A stretch of DNA of 64,000 nucleotides from Streptomyces sp. NBC_00582. Its GTDB lineage: Bacteria; Actinomycetota; Actinomycetes; Streptomycetales; Streptomycetaceae. The notes under the pieces were generated by a model. That model was given only the letters and a program-made list of their open reading frames with translations, searched no databases and was not told where the DNA came from. Shown piece by piece: positions 50,832-60,806 of the stretch. The DNA is taken from the NCBI RefSeq assembly GCF_036345155.1, contig NZ_CP107773.1:186001-250000 (forward strand), given 5' to 3'. The position numbers were made by a program, and so were the translations under genes. The stretch's first letter is position 1, and each line of letters opens with the position of its first letter.

Positions 50832-52228
50832 GAGCCGCAGCAGCCGCCCGCCGGACTCTCCTCAGCAAAGGCCCCGACTGAGACAGGGGTGCCGAGCTGG
50901 ACGAGCTGTGGCGTCGGCGCGCAGCAGCCGCCGTCGGCCTCAGCGGCGTCGGGGGCGTCGAACAGGCCGGCGCCGCCGCAGACTCCGGTCTCGGGGAGGG
51001 TGAGTTCCACGCGGTCCGCGGACTCGAGGTCGCCGGCGATCGCTGCGGCCACCGAGCGGACCTGCTCGTAGCCGGTCATCGCCAGGAACGTCGGGGCGCG
51101 GCCGTAGGACTTCATCCCGACCAGGTACACCCCCGGTTCGGGGTGGGAGAGCTCGCGGTGGCCGTGCGGGTAGACGGTGCCGCAGGAGTGCTGGTTGGGG
51201 TCGATCAGCGGCGCCAGCTCGACCGGTGCTTGGAGGCGCTCGTCGAGGCCCAGGCGCAGCTCGTCGAGGAAGGACAGGTCGGGGCGGAATCCGGTCAGCA
51301 CGATTACCTCGTCGACCGCGTCCAGGCGGCGTCCGTCCTCGCCGACCAGGACCAAGCGGCCGTCGGTGTCGCGCTCGACCGCTTCGGTGCGGAAGCCAGT
51401 CACGGCGTTCGCATGGCCCTCGTCGACGGCTGCCTTCGCTGCCAGGCCTAGGGCGCCGCGGGCGGGGAGCTGGTCGGCTTCGCCGCCGCCGAAGGTGGAG
51501 CCGGAGATGCCCCGGCGGAGGATCCATACGCCCTTCGTGCCCGCGCCGTCCTCGGTCTTGGCGAGGTCGGCCAGGTAGGCGAGGGCGGTGAACGCGGAGG
51601 CGCCGGAGCCGATCACGGCTGTGCGTCTGCCCGCGTACCGGGCGCGGACGGCGGGGTCCTTCAGGTCCGGCACGCGGTAGGTGATCCGGTCGGCCGCCGC
51701 ACGCTCGCCGAGGGCCGCGAGACCGCTGCCGCCGACCGGGCTGGGCGTGGACCAGGTGCCGGAGGCGTCGATGACAGAGCGCGCGAAGACGCGCTCCTCA
51801 CGGCCGTCGGCGTGGGTGAAGTGCACGACGAACGGCTGCTGGTCACGGTCGGCGTCGACGATGCGGTCGCGGCCGGCGCGGGAGACGCCGGTGACCGTCG
51901 CACCGGTGCGGACGCGGTCGCCGAGGACGTCGGCGAGCGGCTGCAGGTACTGCTCGGCCCAGTCGCCGCCGGAGGGGTAGGTGTCCGGGTCGGGCCGTGT
52001 CCAGCCGGTGGGCGCGAGGAGCTTCTCGGCGGCCGGGTCGACGACCTCGCCCCAGGTGGAGAACAGGCGCACGTGCGCCCACTCGCGCACCGCGGCACCA
52101 GCCTTCTGACCGGCTTCCAGGACCAGGGGTTCGATGCCCTGGTCGAGCAGGTGGGCGGCGGCGGCCAGGCCGGCGGGTCCGGCCCCGATCACGATGACGG
52201 GCAGCTCGGTGGTGGCGGGCGCGTTCAC
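50828..52228 (-). CDS. arsO: ArsO-like flavin monooxygenase
   Basis: 466 residues from GTG 52228 with AAGGAG upstream. FAD site VIVIGAGPAGLAAAAHLL at ~12-29, second dinucleotide site TAVIGSGASAFTALAYLADL, and the conserved VIVLTGFRPDLSFL. The C-terminal extension has CGGAG and paired cysteines GGCCAP and GGCCGS, possible thiol ligands for As(III). ArsO genes are known in Streptomyces ars clusters. The promoter region 52229-52310 carries ArsR-like inverted repeats. Confidence 0.8.
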   Translation of the reverse strand: MNAPATTELPVIVIGAGPAGLAAAAHLLDQGIEPLVLEAGQKAGAAVREWAHVRLFSTWGEVVDPAAEKLLAPTGWTRPDPDTYPSGGDWAEQYLQPLADVLGDRVRTGATVTGVSRAGRDRIVDADRDQQPFVVHFTHADGREERVFARSVIDASGTWSTPSPVGGSGLAALGERAAADRITYRVPDLKDPAVRARYAGRRTAVIGSGASAFTALAYLADLAKTEDGAGTKGVWILRRGISGSTFGGGEADQLPARGALGLAAKAAVDEGHANAVTGFRTEAVERDTDGRLVLVGEDGRRLDAVDEVIVLTGFRPDLSFLDELRLGLDERLQAPVELAPLIDPNQHSCGTVYPHGHRELSHPEPGVYLVGMKSYGRAPTFLAMTGYEQVRSVAAAIAGDLESADRVELTLPETGVCGGAGLFDAPDAAEADGGCCAPTPQLVQLGTPVSVGAFAEESPAGGCCGS

Positions 52229-52246
52229 GGCGGCTCCTTGCGTGGT

Positions 52247-52260
52247 TCGACATCTGTCGA
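52247..52260. promoter_or_regulatory. Palindrome upstream of arsO
   Basis: TCGACATCTGTCGA: arms TCGACA and TGTCGA around TC, 19 bp before GTG 52228. Placed between the promoter and start, suitable as a repressor site. Confidence 0.5.
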
Positions 52261-52290
52261 TGGCTTGCGCGGCCCAGCATGACACCTGCA

Positions 52291-52310
52291 TTGATGAGCG
52301 TCAACATAGA
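52291..52310. promoter_or_regulatory. ArsR-type operator/-35 region of arsO
   Basis: TTGATGAGCGTCAA (52291-52304) is an inverted repeat of TTGA/TCAA; on the minus strand it contains TTGACG as a likely -35. The 11-mer GTCAACATAGA (52300-52310) recurs exactly at 59606-59616 before the arsR gene, pointing to a common regulator. Confidence 0.6.
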
Positions 52311-52523
52311 CAATCATCGAAACTGGGTGGTGTTCGAGCGCTGTGAAGCAGGTCGCCGGTGGCGGTCGGTCCGGCGTTGTCGACACCCGCGGACGGGCTG
52401 CTGCACCGCGGGGTGCCCACTGCGGCCAGTGGTCGACATGATGCCGAGGTGGTAGGTCCTGGGCTGCGAGAAACTCACCGAGGTGGACCCGCTGGCCCCT
52501 CCGGTCCGGACGCATGCGAACCG

Positions 52524-53237
52524 CTACGGCCGGTTCCAGCTGGGCCTGACCGCAACCGTGCCCGGCTCGCGCACCCCGGACGGTGCACGAGCCGGGCACG
52601 GTCGCGGTCGGGCCCGGTTCGCTGCCCGCTTTCGGGCGGTGCCGAGCAGGTAGTCGCCGCTGATGCGGGTGAAGGCGCCCGTGGCCGCCAGGCCGTGGCG
52701 CGGCAGCTCGGCCAGGAACTCCCTGGCGGTGAACCTGTCGTGCTCAGGATGGTCGAAGAGTCTGCGGTAGGTGGGGCGGGCCAGGGCATGTGCGGTGACC
52801 TCGTCGAAGACGAAGACCCCGCCCGGCTTCAGGACGCGGGCGATCTCGGCGACGGCGGATCGCCAGTCTGGGATGTGGTGGATGATCGCGAAGTCGAACG
52901 CCGCGTCGTACGTGCCGCCCTCGGCGCCGAAGGCCGCCTTCAGGTCGGTGGCGTCCCCCACCTCGAGGCGCACCCGCCCCGGCCGGTCGGACAGGCGGCG
53001 CCTCGCCTTGGCCACCATGCCCGGGTCCAGGTCGAGGGCGTCGACCTTCGCGGCGCCGAAGCGGTCGAGGATCATCCGTGTCCCGTACCCGGAGCCGCAG
53101 CCGACCTCCACCGCCCTCGCTCCGGGCGCGAGCGGCCCGCCGGCCAGCTTGAGCAGGGCCGGGACCTCGTAGAAGCGTTGCAGGGCCCGGCGGGCGGGAT
53201 TGTTGACCGCCGCCTTCTCGATCCGGTTCATCAGCAT
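52524..53237 (-). CDS. Class I SAM-dependent methyltransferase
   Basis: 237 residues from ATG 53237. SAM-binding motif I VEVGCGSGYGTRMIL, acidic loop VDALDLDPGMVAKA, motif IV FDFAIIHHIPDWRSAVAEIARVLKPGGVFVFDE. Substrate unknown. Divergent from the CmtR-like sensor with only 48 bp between, so probably coregulated. The last ~30 codons (RARPRPCPARAPSGVREPG) lie on top of a 15-bp hairpin, so the natural C-terminus may have ended near GTARKR and been extended by loss of a stop. Confidence 0.8.
   Translation of the reverse strand: MLMNRIEKAAVNNPARRALQRFYEVPALLKLAGGPLAPGARAVEVGCGSGYGTRMILDRFGAAKVDALDLDPGMVAKARRRLSDRPGRVRLEVGDATDLKAAFGAEGGTYDAAFDFAIIHHIPDWRSAVAEIARVLKPGGVFVFDEVTAHALARPTYRRLFDHPEHDRFTAREFLAELPRHGLAATGAFTRISGDYLLGTARKRAANRARPRPCPARAPSGVREPGTVAVRPSWNRP
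52555..52602. terminator. Hairpin with 15-bp perfect stem
   Basis: ACCGTGCCCGGCTCG (52555-52569) and CGAGCCGGGCACGGT (52588-52602) pair exactly. It lies at the 3' end of the methyltransferase gene, inside its reading frame. Confidence 0.75.
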
Positions 53238-53285
53238 GACACGACCCCCATGGATGTTATCGGTTCCTGTGGCTATCATCGCTCC

Positions 53286-53672
53286 ATGACGATGAATAGC
53301 ACGGAGGCCGGCAGTACGGCCACCACCTCGTGCGGGGCGCCTTCAGCGGCGGTGGCTCTGTTCCGGTCGCTGGGCGACCCGGCCCGCCTGGCGATCCTCA
53401 AGCGGCTCGCGGAGGGCGAGGCCCGGGTCACCGACCTGGTCGCCTGCGTCGGGCTGGCGCAGTCCACGGTCTCGGCGCACCTGTCCTGCCTGCGCGACTG
53501 CGGCCTGATCACCTCCCGCCCGCAAGGGCGGGCCACGCTGCACTCGCTGGCCCGCCCGGAACTGCTGGACCTGCTGGCCGCCGCCGAGCAGCTACTCGCC
53601 GCGACCGGCGAGGCCGTCGACCTGTGCCCCACCTACGGAACCCACCCCGCCCCCGAGGAGCCCGCCCGATGA
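53286..53672 (+). CDS. CmtR-like ArsR/SmtB-family Cd/Pb sensor
   Basis: 128 residues. Winged-helix with ALFRSLGDPARLAILKRLAEG and LAQSTVSAHLSCLRDCGLITSR. Cys68 and Cys72 in HLSCLRDCGL match the metal-binding CxxxC of CmtR in the recognition helix, and Cys114 (VDLCPTYG) matches its C-terminal ligand. Predicted repressor released by Cd/Pb. TATCAT lies 6 bp before ATG 53286, so it is probably leaderless. Coupled to the transporter by an ATGA overlap. Confidence 0.82.
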   Translation: MTMNSTEAGSTATTSCGAPSAAVALFRSLGDPARLAILKRLAEGEARVTDLVACVGLAQSTVSAHLSCLRDCGLITSRPQGRATLHSLARPELLDLLAAAEQLLAATGEAVDLCPTYGTHPAPEEPAR

Positions 53673-54373
53673 GCACCACCCCCGCCCCCGTCCCCGACGT
53701 GACCGGGCCGGCTGCGCACCGCGCGGTGCGGTACGCGAAGTTCACCATCGGCTACAACGTGATCGAAGGCGTCATCGCCATCGCGGCCGGCACGGTCGCC
53801 GGAGCGGTCTCCCTGATCGGCTTCGGCATCGACTCCGGCATCGAGGTCGCCGCAGCCGTCGTCGTCCTGGTGCGGCTGCTGGCGGAGATCAAGGGCGGTG
53901 AGCCGGACGAGGCCAAGGAACGCCGGGCACTGAAGTTCATCGCGATCACGTTCTTCGCGCTCGCCGCATACGTCACCGTCGAAGGCATCCGCGACCTGTT
54001 CGGCGGCGAGAAGCCCGACACCTCGATCGTCGGCATCGCCCTGACCGGCCTGTCCATCGTGATCATGCCGTGGCTGGCCCGCGCCAAGCGCAAGGCCGGA
54101 CTGAAGATGAACTCCCGCCTGGTCGTCGCGGACGCCGCCGAGACCAAGCTGTGCGCCTGGCTGTCGGTGTCCACCTTCGTCGGCCTGCTCGCGTTCGCCG
54201 CGTTCGGCTGGACCTGGCTCGACCCGGTCGCCGGCTTCGTCATCGCCGCCTTCGCCATCATGGAGGGCAAGGAAGCCTGGGAAGGCGAACTCGTCTGCGA
54301 CGACGGCTGCGAGGACGACAACAAGCCCACCACCAAGACCGGCGACTCCTCCTGCTCGGACGGATGCAAGTGA
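53669..54373 (+). CDS. Cation diffusion facilitator-like transporter
   Basis: 234 residues, five to six membrane helices. IGYNVIEGVIAIAAGTVAGAVSLIGFGIDSGIEV carries the helix-2 metal site pattern (N...D...D) of CDF-type proteins; a second site is in LVVADAAETKLCAWLS. The C-terminus is cysteine-rich (LVCDDGCEDD, SCSDGCK) and may collect metal ions. Efflux of Cd/Zn/Pb is likely from the coupled CmtR-like sensor. Short relative to full CDFs, without the usual cytoplasmic domain. Confidence 0.82.
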   Translation: MSTTPAPVPDVTGPAAHRAVRYAKFTIGYNVIEGVIAIAAGTVAGAVSLIGFGIDSGIEVAAAVVVLVRLLAEIKGGEPDEAKERRALKFIAITFFALAAYVTVEGIRDLFGGEKPDTSIVGIALTGLSIVIMPWLARAKRKAGLKMNSRLVVADAAETKLCAWLSVSTFVGLLAFAAFGWTWLDPVAGFVIAAFAIMEGKEAWEGELVCDDGCEDDNKPTTKTGDSSCSDGCK

Positions 54374-54891
54374 CCGCGCCCACCACAGCCGTGGCCCCCT
54401 CCGGCGCCCTCAAGCGCCGGACGGGGCTGCTGGCCCTGGCCGCCGCCCTGGCCGGAACGGACCTGGGCATCAAGGCATGGGCCGAGCGCGCCCTGCCGGG
54501 CTCCCCGATCGAGGGCGGACCGCTCGATCTGGAACTCGCCTTCAACTCCGGGGTCGCGTTCTCCTTCGCCGCCGGTGCCCCGGCCTGGACCGTCGTCGCG
54601 GTCACCGCCCTGATCACGACCGCCGTCGCGGTCGTGCTGTGGCGGACCGCCGCGGCGTCCCGACGGCTGTGGGGCATCGCACTCGCCGCGGTCCTGGGTG
54701 GTGCCCTCGCCAACCTCATCGACCGCGCCCCCGACGGGCGGGTCACCGACTACCTGCACACCGGCTGGTGGCCCACCTTCAACCTCGCCGACGTCTTCAT
54801 CGTCGTCGGCGGCCTGCTGCTCGTCGCCCTGTCCTGGCGCGAGGACCGCCCCGGGCGCGGCACCGAGCAGATTAGCTCAGCACCGCAGTAG
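54370..54891 (+). CDS. lspA: Signal peptidase II (LspA) in a metal-resistance operon
   Basis: 173 residues from GTG 54370 (overlap GTGA with the transporter; ATG 54364 also possible). Four hydrophobic segments, FNSGVAFSF, GGALANLIDR and TFNLADVFIVVGG, giving both catalytic aspartates. Normally cleaves prolipoproteins. Clustering of LspA with a metal sensor and transporter is known in Pb/Cd resistance loci (PbrC type), so here it is likely a dedicated accessory copy. Confidence 0.9.
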   Translation: MTAPTTAVAPSGALKRRTGLLALAAALAGTDLGIKAWAERALPGSPIEGGPLDLELAFNSGVAFSFAAGAPAWTVVAVTALITTAVAVVLWRTAAASRRLWGIALAAVLGGALANLIDRAPDGRVTDYLHTGWWPTFNLADVFIVVGGLLLVALSWREDRPGRGTEQISSAPQ

Positions 54892-54946
54892 CCGAACTCC
54901 TGCTGCGGCACCCCGGCCCCGCGTGGCCTTGTTCACGAGAACCGGC

Positions 54947-55090
54947 TCTGGCCCAACTTCTGACTTCTGTGATGTCGGGTCGAACCGGCCGGGGCCCCGC
55001 CACCGCACAAGCCGCTGACCTGCTGGTTCTCTCGCCCGCTGACCCTCGGGTACCGAGCAGCCGTACTGAATCACAGAAGTTGAGCCAGAA
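54947..55090. mobile_element. ~144-bp segment with transposon-like imperfect inverted ends
   Basis: Left end TCTGGCCCAACTTCTG (54947-54962) followed by ACTTCTGTGAT; right end, read inward, TCTGGCTCAACTTCTGTGAT (55090-55071). The core TCTGGCyCAACTTCTG matches in 15 of 16 positions. No transposase inside, so at most a MITE or solo remnant between lspA and cadD. Confidence 0.5.
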
Positions 55091-55184
55091 TCCGAGAATG
55101 GACAGCACCGGCCTTGACCGCTAGGTCCTGCGGGCTCCCCGGTAGCGTCACCGAGACACCCGCATCAAAGGAGAACCGCTACTC

Positions 55185-56799
<1,615 letters not shown>

Positions 56800-56815
56800 A
56801 AAGCTTTCGCCTTCC

Positions 56816-56870
56816 GTGGGGCCTGCCGCGGACGCACCCGGTTCGCCGGGGTGTCCGCGGCAGGCCCCAC
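56816..56870. terminator. Bidirectional terminator with TTCG loop
   Basis: An 18-bp perfect stem (GTGGGGCCTGCCGCGGAC, 56816-56833, with its complement ending at 56870), extended by an imperfect CCGG-capped top and a TTCG loop at 56842-56845. Lies between convergent cstR and the TauE gene. Confidence 0.9.
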
Positions 56871-56877
56871 GGGTGTG

Positions 56878-57621
56878 TCACAGCAGGGTGCCCGTCGCCA
56901 TCACCGCGGCGACCGCCAGCAGCAGGGTGCCGAAGACCCGCTGCAAGGTGGCGGGCCTGACCTTCGCGGCCAGCCGTTTGCCGTCCCAGGCGCCCAGGAC
57001 CGCCGTCGCGATGAACGGCATGATCAGGGCCCAGTCCAGGCTGACCTCGGTCGTCGCGCGGGCCGCGAGAGCGACCAGCGCGTTGGCGATGATGACCAGC
57101 AGGCTCGTACCGACGGCCGCGCTCATCGGCACCGCCAGCGCCGCCACCAGGGCGGGGACGGCCAGGAACCCGCCGCCCACCCCGAGGAACCCGGTCACCG
57201 CCCCCAGAGCTGCCCCCGCTCCCGCTGCGCGGGGCGCCGACGCCGTAGCCCCCGCGGACGGTGTCCTGCGGCGCAGCATGCGCAGTCCGGCGAGGACCGC
57301 GAGGGCGGCGAAGGCCAGGGTCAGCACGACGGCGGGGATGTGCGCGGACAGCAGGCCGGCCGCCGCGGCGGGGCCCAGCCCGGCCGCGGCGAACAGCAGG
57401 CCGGCCCGCCAGCGCACCGTTTTGGCCCGGGCGTGGGCCAGCAGCGCGGTGAGCGAGGTGACGATCACGATGATCAGACTGGCGGTGGTGGCCTCGGCCG
57501 GGCTGAAGCCGAGCAGGTAGATCAGGGCGGGGACGGTCAGGATGCTGCCGCCGGCCCCGAGGGATCCCAGGGCGAGGCCGACCAGCGCCCCGGCGAGCAG
57601 GGCGAGAACGAGCGCGGTCAT
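56878..57621 (-). CDS. TauE/SafE-family sulfite/sulfur exporter
   Basis: 247 residues, about eight membrane helices. LLAGALVGLALGSLGAGGSILTVPALIYLLGFSPAEATTASL and the repeat VTGFLGVGGGFLAVPALVAALAVPMSAAVGTSLL are the two internal TauE/SafE repeats with GxGGG. Exports sulfite, thiosulfate or sulfoacetate in the family. ATGA overlap with the upstream rhodanese. Confidence 0.9.
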   Translation of the reverse strand: MTALVLALLAGALVGLALGSLGAGGSILTVPALIYLLGFSPAEATTASLIIVIVTSLTALLAHARAKTVRWRAGLLFAAAGLGPAAAAGLLSAHIPAVVLTLAFAALAVLAGLRMLRRRTPSAGATASAPRAAGAGAALGAVTGFLGVGGGFLAVPALVAALAVPMSAAVGTSLLVIIANALVALAARATTEVSLDWALIMPFIATAVLGAWDGKRLAAKVRPATLQRVFGTLLLAVAAVMATGTLL

Positions 57622-57977
57622 ATGACGGTGCCCGCCGCCCCGTGTGCGTCGTGCACGGGCAGGCCCTCGGCGGCCCAGGCACGCATGCCGCCGGTGACGT
57701 CGACCGCTGTGACACCGCGGTCGGCGAGCAGCCGGGCGGCCTGCTGGGAGCGGTGCCCGGAGCGGCAGATCAGCACCAGGTCGCGGCCGTCCTCCCGGCC
57801 GGGCAGGCCCGTGCCTTCGGCCAGCTGCGACAGCGGCAGAAGGATGGCCGCGGGGGCGTGACCGGCCTGGAACTCGTCCTCCTCACGGACGTCGGCGAGC
57901 AGTGCGCAGCCGTCCTCGACGGCACGGTGGGCCTGTGCCGGTGTGACGCGGCCCGGGCCGCATTCGGGCAAGAGCAT
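57618..57977 (-). CDS. Single-domain rhodanese
   Basis: 119 residues. ALLADVREEDEFQAGHAPAAILLPLSQL and active-site loop LICRSGHRSQQAARLL give an intact sulfurtransferase, with Cys in CRSGHRS. It moves sulfane sulfur between carriers; pairs with the TauE exporter. 65 bp downstream of the MBL-rhodanese gene, probably the same transcript. Confidence 0.9.
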   Translation of the reverse strand: MLLPECGPGRVTPAQAHRAVEDGCALLADVREEDEFQAGHAPAAILLPLSQLAEGTGLPGREDGRDLVLICRSGHRSQQAARLLADRGVTAVDVTGGMRAWAAEGLPVHDAHGAAGTVI

Positions 57978-58042
57978 GGTGCTTCCTCTGGTGCCGGTGA
58001 CCCGGCCGGCGCTCGTGGCCCGGCGGGGGTCGGGTGGTGCGG

Positions 58043-59410
58043 TCAGTGCTGGACGGGCGAAACGAGGGTGAGACCGGCGTCGGCGGCTGCGGCGTAGCCG
58101 TCGTCGACGGCGACGACGTCACGGCCCGAGGCGTCCAGGACGGAGGCGGCGATCGCCGCGCGCATACCGCCCGCGCAGTGCACCCACACCGTCCCGGCGG
58201 GCACCTCGTCAAGGCGCTGGTGGACCTGGTGGACCGGGATGTGGACGCTGCCCTCGATCCAGCCACCGGCGCGCTCGCCGTCGCGGCGCACGTCCAGCAC
58301 CACCGGCTCCTCGCCCCGCTCGCGCGCGGCAGCCAGGTCGGCGAACGTCGCCCGCGGGAACGACGCAATCGGTGCAGCTGTCCAGTCGGACGGGGAGCCC
58401 ACGGCCGCGGCGGCGGGGCGGTCGATGCCCACCCGGGACAGCTCACGCTGCGCGCGGGCGAGGTCCTCGGCGCTCTGTGCGAGCAGGGTGACCGGCTTGC
58501 CCCACGGCATCATCCACGCCAGGTAGGTGGCCAGCTGGCCCTCGACCTCGAAGTTGAACGAGCCCGCCACATGCCCCTGCGAGAACGCCACACGGCTGCG
58601 CAGGTCCACCACCCACTCCCCAGCCGCCAGACGGCGCGCGATCTGACCGGCGTCCGCGCGCTCCGGGACGGTCAGGTCCACCGGAGCAGGGCCCGCGGCG
58701 TTGGCCGGGCCCATGTGCGCGTAGTAGGCGGGAACGTCGTCCAGGCCGGCCAGCAGCTCCTTGACGAACGTCTCCACGTCCTTCAGGAGCGCCGGGTTGG
58801 CCGCCTTCTCCGTGCCGATGGTGCTGTGCTCGCCGCCACTCTGGCCGGCGGAGCAGAAGCTGCCGAACCCGTGCGTCGGCATCACCGCGACCTCGTCGGC
58901 CAGCTCGGAGGCCAGCCGGTGCGCGGAATCGTGCTGAGCCCGGGCCAGCTGCTCGGTGAGCCGCGGCTCCACCAGATCGGGGCGCCCCACACTGCCGATC
59001 AGCAGCGAACCGCCGGTGAACGCGGCCACCGCCCGCCCGTCCTCCTCCAGCACGTAGGAGGTGTGGTGCGGGGTGTGGCCAGGGGTGGCCACGGCGCGCA
59101 GCGCCAGGCCCTCGTCGATCTCCTCGACATCGCCGTCGGCCACCGCGACCCGGGCATACGCCACCGACGCACCGGCGGGCACCAGGTAGCGGGCACCGGT
59201 CAGCCGGGCCAGCTCCAGACCTCCGGTGACGTAGTCGTTGTGCACGTGCGTCTCCGCGATGGCCGCGATCTGGACCCCGCGCCGGGCCGCTGCCGCGATC
59301 ACCCGGTCGATGTCGCGCGGCGGATCCACGACCACCGCCGCCCGGGCCCCGCCGGCCAGATAGCTGCGGTTGCCCAGACCTTCCGTCTCCAGGATGTCGG
59401 CAAAGAACAC
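58043..59410 (-). CDS. MBL-fold persulfide dioxygenase-rhodanese fusion
   Basis: 455 residues. N-terminal metallo-beta-lactamase domain with ETHVHNDYVTGG (HxHxD), ATPGHTPHHTS and PTHGFGSFCSAG; then two rhodanese domains: the first (~265-350) has lost its catalytic Cys (LLAQSAEDLARAQ), the second (~375-450) keeps it in VHCAGGMRAAIA. CstB-type enzyme that oxidises persulfide to sulfite/thiosulfate. First gene of the leftward sulfur operon; two operators precede it. Confidence 0.9.
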   Translation of the reverse strand: MFFADILETEGLGNRSYLAGGARAAVVVDPPRDIDRVIAAAARRGVQIAAIAETHVHNDYVTGGLELARLTGARYLVPAGASVAYARVAVADGDVEEIDEGLALRAVATPGHTPHHTSYVLEEDGRAVAAFTGGSLLIGSVGRPDLVEPRLTEQLARAQHDSAHRLASELADEVAVMPTHGFGSFCSAGQSGGEHSTIGTEKAANPALLKDVETFVKELLAGLDDVPAYYAHMGPANAAGPAPVDLTVPERADAGQIARRLAAGEWVVDLRSRVAFSQGHVAGSFNFEVEGQLATYLAWMMPWGKPVTLLAQSAEDLARAQRELSRVGIDRPAAAAVGSPSDWTAAPIASFPRATFADLAAARERGEEPVVLDVRRDGERAGGWIEGSVHIPVHQVHQRLDEVPAGTVWVHCAGGMRAAIAASVLDASGRDVVAVDDGYAAAADAGLTLVSPVQH

Positions 59411-59434
59411 GGCACACTCTCCTCACAGCAAATT

Positions 59435-59485
59435 TACCCCCCGGGGTATCTGAATCCACCGTAACAGAGATACCTGGGGGGGTAT
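59435..59485. promoter_or_regulatory. Paired CstR-type operators 2 and 3
   Basis: TACCCCCCGGGGTA (59435-59448) and ATACCTGGGGGGGTAT (59470-59485), 21 bp apart, upstream of the MBL-rhodanese gene at 59410. Same class as the site at 56491. Confidence 0.8.
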
Positions 59486-59595
59486 CCAAAGAGGTGTGGG
59501 CAGCTGTCGCGCGAGTGGGGTCATCGGCTCGCAGAGGGCGGCTCACGCAAACGGTCCTTTGCCCGAGCGGAATCGGCCAGGGGGGGACCCCCTGG

Positions 59596-59627
59596 TTCGA
59601 CGTGTGTCAACATAGATGCATGTCGAA
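59596..59627. promoter_or_regulatory. arsR operator region
   Basis: TTCGAC (59596-59601) and GTCGAA (59622-59627) form an inverted repeat spanning the arsR start codon. Inside is GTCAACATAGA (59606-59616), identical to 52300-52310 before arsO. Confidence 0.6.
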
Positions 59628-59982
59628 TGCCAAGGCGCTGTCGCTGCTCGAGCCCGCCGATGGTCAGGGTGTGGTGCCGTGTTGCCGGCCGCTGACCGAG
59701 CGCCCCATGAGTGCCGCGGAAGCTGACACCGCGGCGCGGATGTTCAAGGCCCTCGGCGACCCGGTGCGGCTGCGGCTGTTCTCCGCGGTGGCCTCGCACG
59801 AGGGCGGGGAGGCGTGCGTGTGCGACATCTCCGACGTCGGCGTCTCTCAGCCCACCGTCTCCCACCACCTGAAGAAGCTCAAGGAAGCCGGGCTGCTCAC
59901 TTCCGAGCGGCGCGGCACCTGGGTGTACTACCGCGTCGAGCCGTCCGTGCTCGCCGCCATGGGCGCGCTGCTGACGCAGTGA
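59620..59982 (+). CDS. arsR: ArsR arsenic-responsive repressor
   Basis: 120 residues from ATG 59620. Winged helix with MFKALGDPVRLRLFSAVA and VSQPTVSHHLKKLKEAGLLTSERRG. Cys66 and Cys68 in GEACVCDISDVG are the classic As(III) site of type I ArsR; Cys21-Cys22 near the N-terminus may add a ligand. No arsB, acr3 or arsC follows, so it may regulate the arsO-MFS pair through the shared operator word (inference). Confidence 0.9.
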   Translation: MSNAKALSLLEPADGQGVVPCCRPLTERPMSAAEADTAARMFKALGDPVRLRLFSAVASHEGGEACVCDISDVGVSQPTVSHHLKKLKEAGLLTSERRGTWVYYRVEPSVLAAMGALLTQ

Positions 59983-60296
59983 AGCCCAGCGGCACCGGCG
60001 TGCGCGTCGCGTTCATGGGCCCCGTGCACACCACGCAGGTCCTCGCGATCTACTGGGTTGGGCATCGACGAGACAATGCCACCTTCAGGCCGACCTAGGA
60101 CGCAAAGGCCCTGGGTCAGGCCGACGTCGCGCCGGCCTCTCTCCGGCGCACGTGCGCCGATGTCGTCGAGGCGCTCCGTCTGCGTCCACCGCGATGCCCG
60201 CGGCCGCAGCGCCGGTCTCGCGTTATGACCGCCGTGCATCCGGGATTTGGAGGTGCAGTCCGGCACCTTCAGGCAGCGCCCCGTCGGACGCCGACG
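59983..60296. other. Intergenic between convergent genes, no gene seen
   Basis: 314 bp between the stops of arsR and merR. No remnant of arsB/arsC could be recognised, nor a clear terminator. Confidence 0.35.
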
Positions 60297-60713
60297 TCAA
60301 CCCCGCGGCTTCTCGCGGACCGAGGAGAGGATCGTGCAGATGTCGCTTTCCCTGCACGAGGTGGGATCGGTCAGGGCGGCCCGTCGGGCGAGGCCGTTCA
60401 GCGCGTCCCTGGTCTTGGCCAGCTCGGTCAGGCGCCGCTCGATGTCGTTGAGGCGCTGATGTATCAGTGCGGTGACGTGCGCGCATGGTGCCTGGCCGCT
60501 GTCGCGCAGCACGAGGATCGAGCGGATCTCCGCCAGGGACAGGCCGGCGCCTTGGCTGTCGCGGATGAAGGCGAGTCGCGCCACCGCCTGCTCGGGGTAG
60601 TCGCGGTAGCCGCCGGGTGTGCGGGGAGGCGCGGGAAGCAGAGCACTCTGCTCGTAGAAGCGGATGGTCTTGGTGCTCAGTCCGCTCCTGGCGGCGAGAT
60701 CGCTGATGCGCAC
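60297..60713 (-). CDS. merR: MerR-family heavy-metal regulator
   Basis: 138 residues from GTG 60713. MerR HTH: MRISDLAARSGLSTKTIRFYEQSALLPAPPRTPGGYRDYP. Metal ligands Cys77 (GQAPCAHVTALI), Cys120 and Cys126 (TSCRESDIC). The dimerisation helix ALIHQRLNDIERRLTELAKTRDAL is present. The divergent merB promoter has the 20-bp spacer and dyad expected of MerR control. Metal specificity (Hg vs others) is assigned from the merB neighbour. Confidence 0.85.
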   Translation of the reverse strand: MRISDLAARSGLSTKTIRFYEQSALLPAPPRTPGGYRDYPEQAVARLAFIRDSQGAGLSLAEIRSILVLRDSGQAPCAHVTALIHQRLNDIERRLTELAKTRDALNGLARRAALTDPTSCRESDICTILSSVREKPRG

Positions 60714-60730
60714 GTGGTCAGCCTACGCCC

Positions 60731-60762
60731 TTGACCTTCCAGTGCGCTGGAAGGTCTAGCGT
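60731..60762 (+). promoter_or_regulatory. MerR-type promoter and operator of merB
   Basis: -35 TTGACC (60731-60736), 20-bp spacer, -10 TAGCGT (60757-60762). Dyad ACCTTCCAG-TGCG-CTGGAAGGT (60734-60755) fills the spacer, the standard MerR arrangement with over-long spacing. Confidence 0.88.
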
Positions 60763-60806
60763 GCAGGCGTAGAGGCGAACCATCGGACCAGCGGAAGGGC
60801 CGAGCG

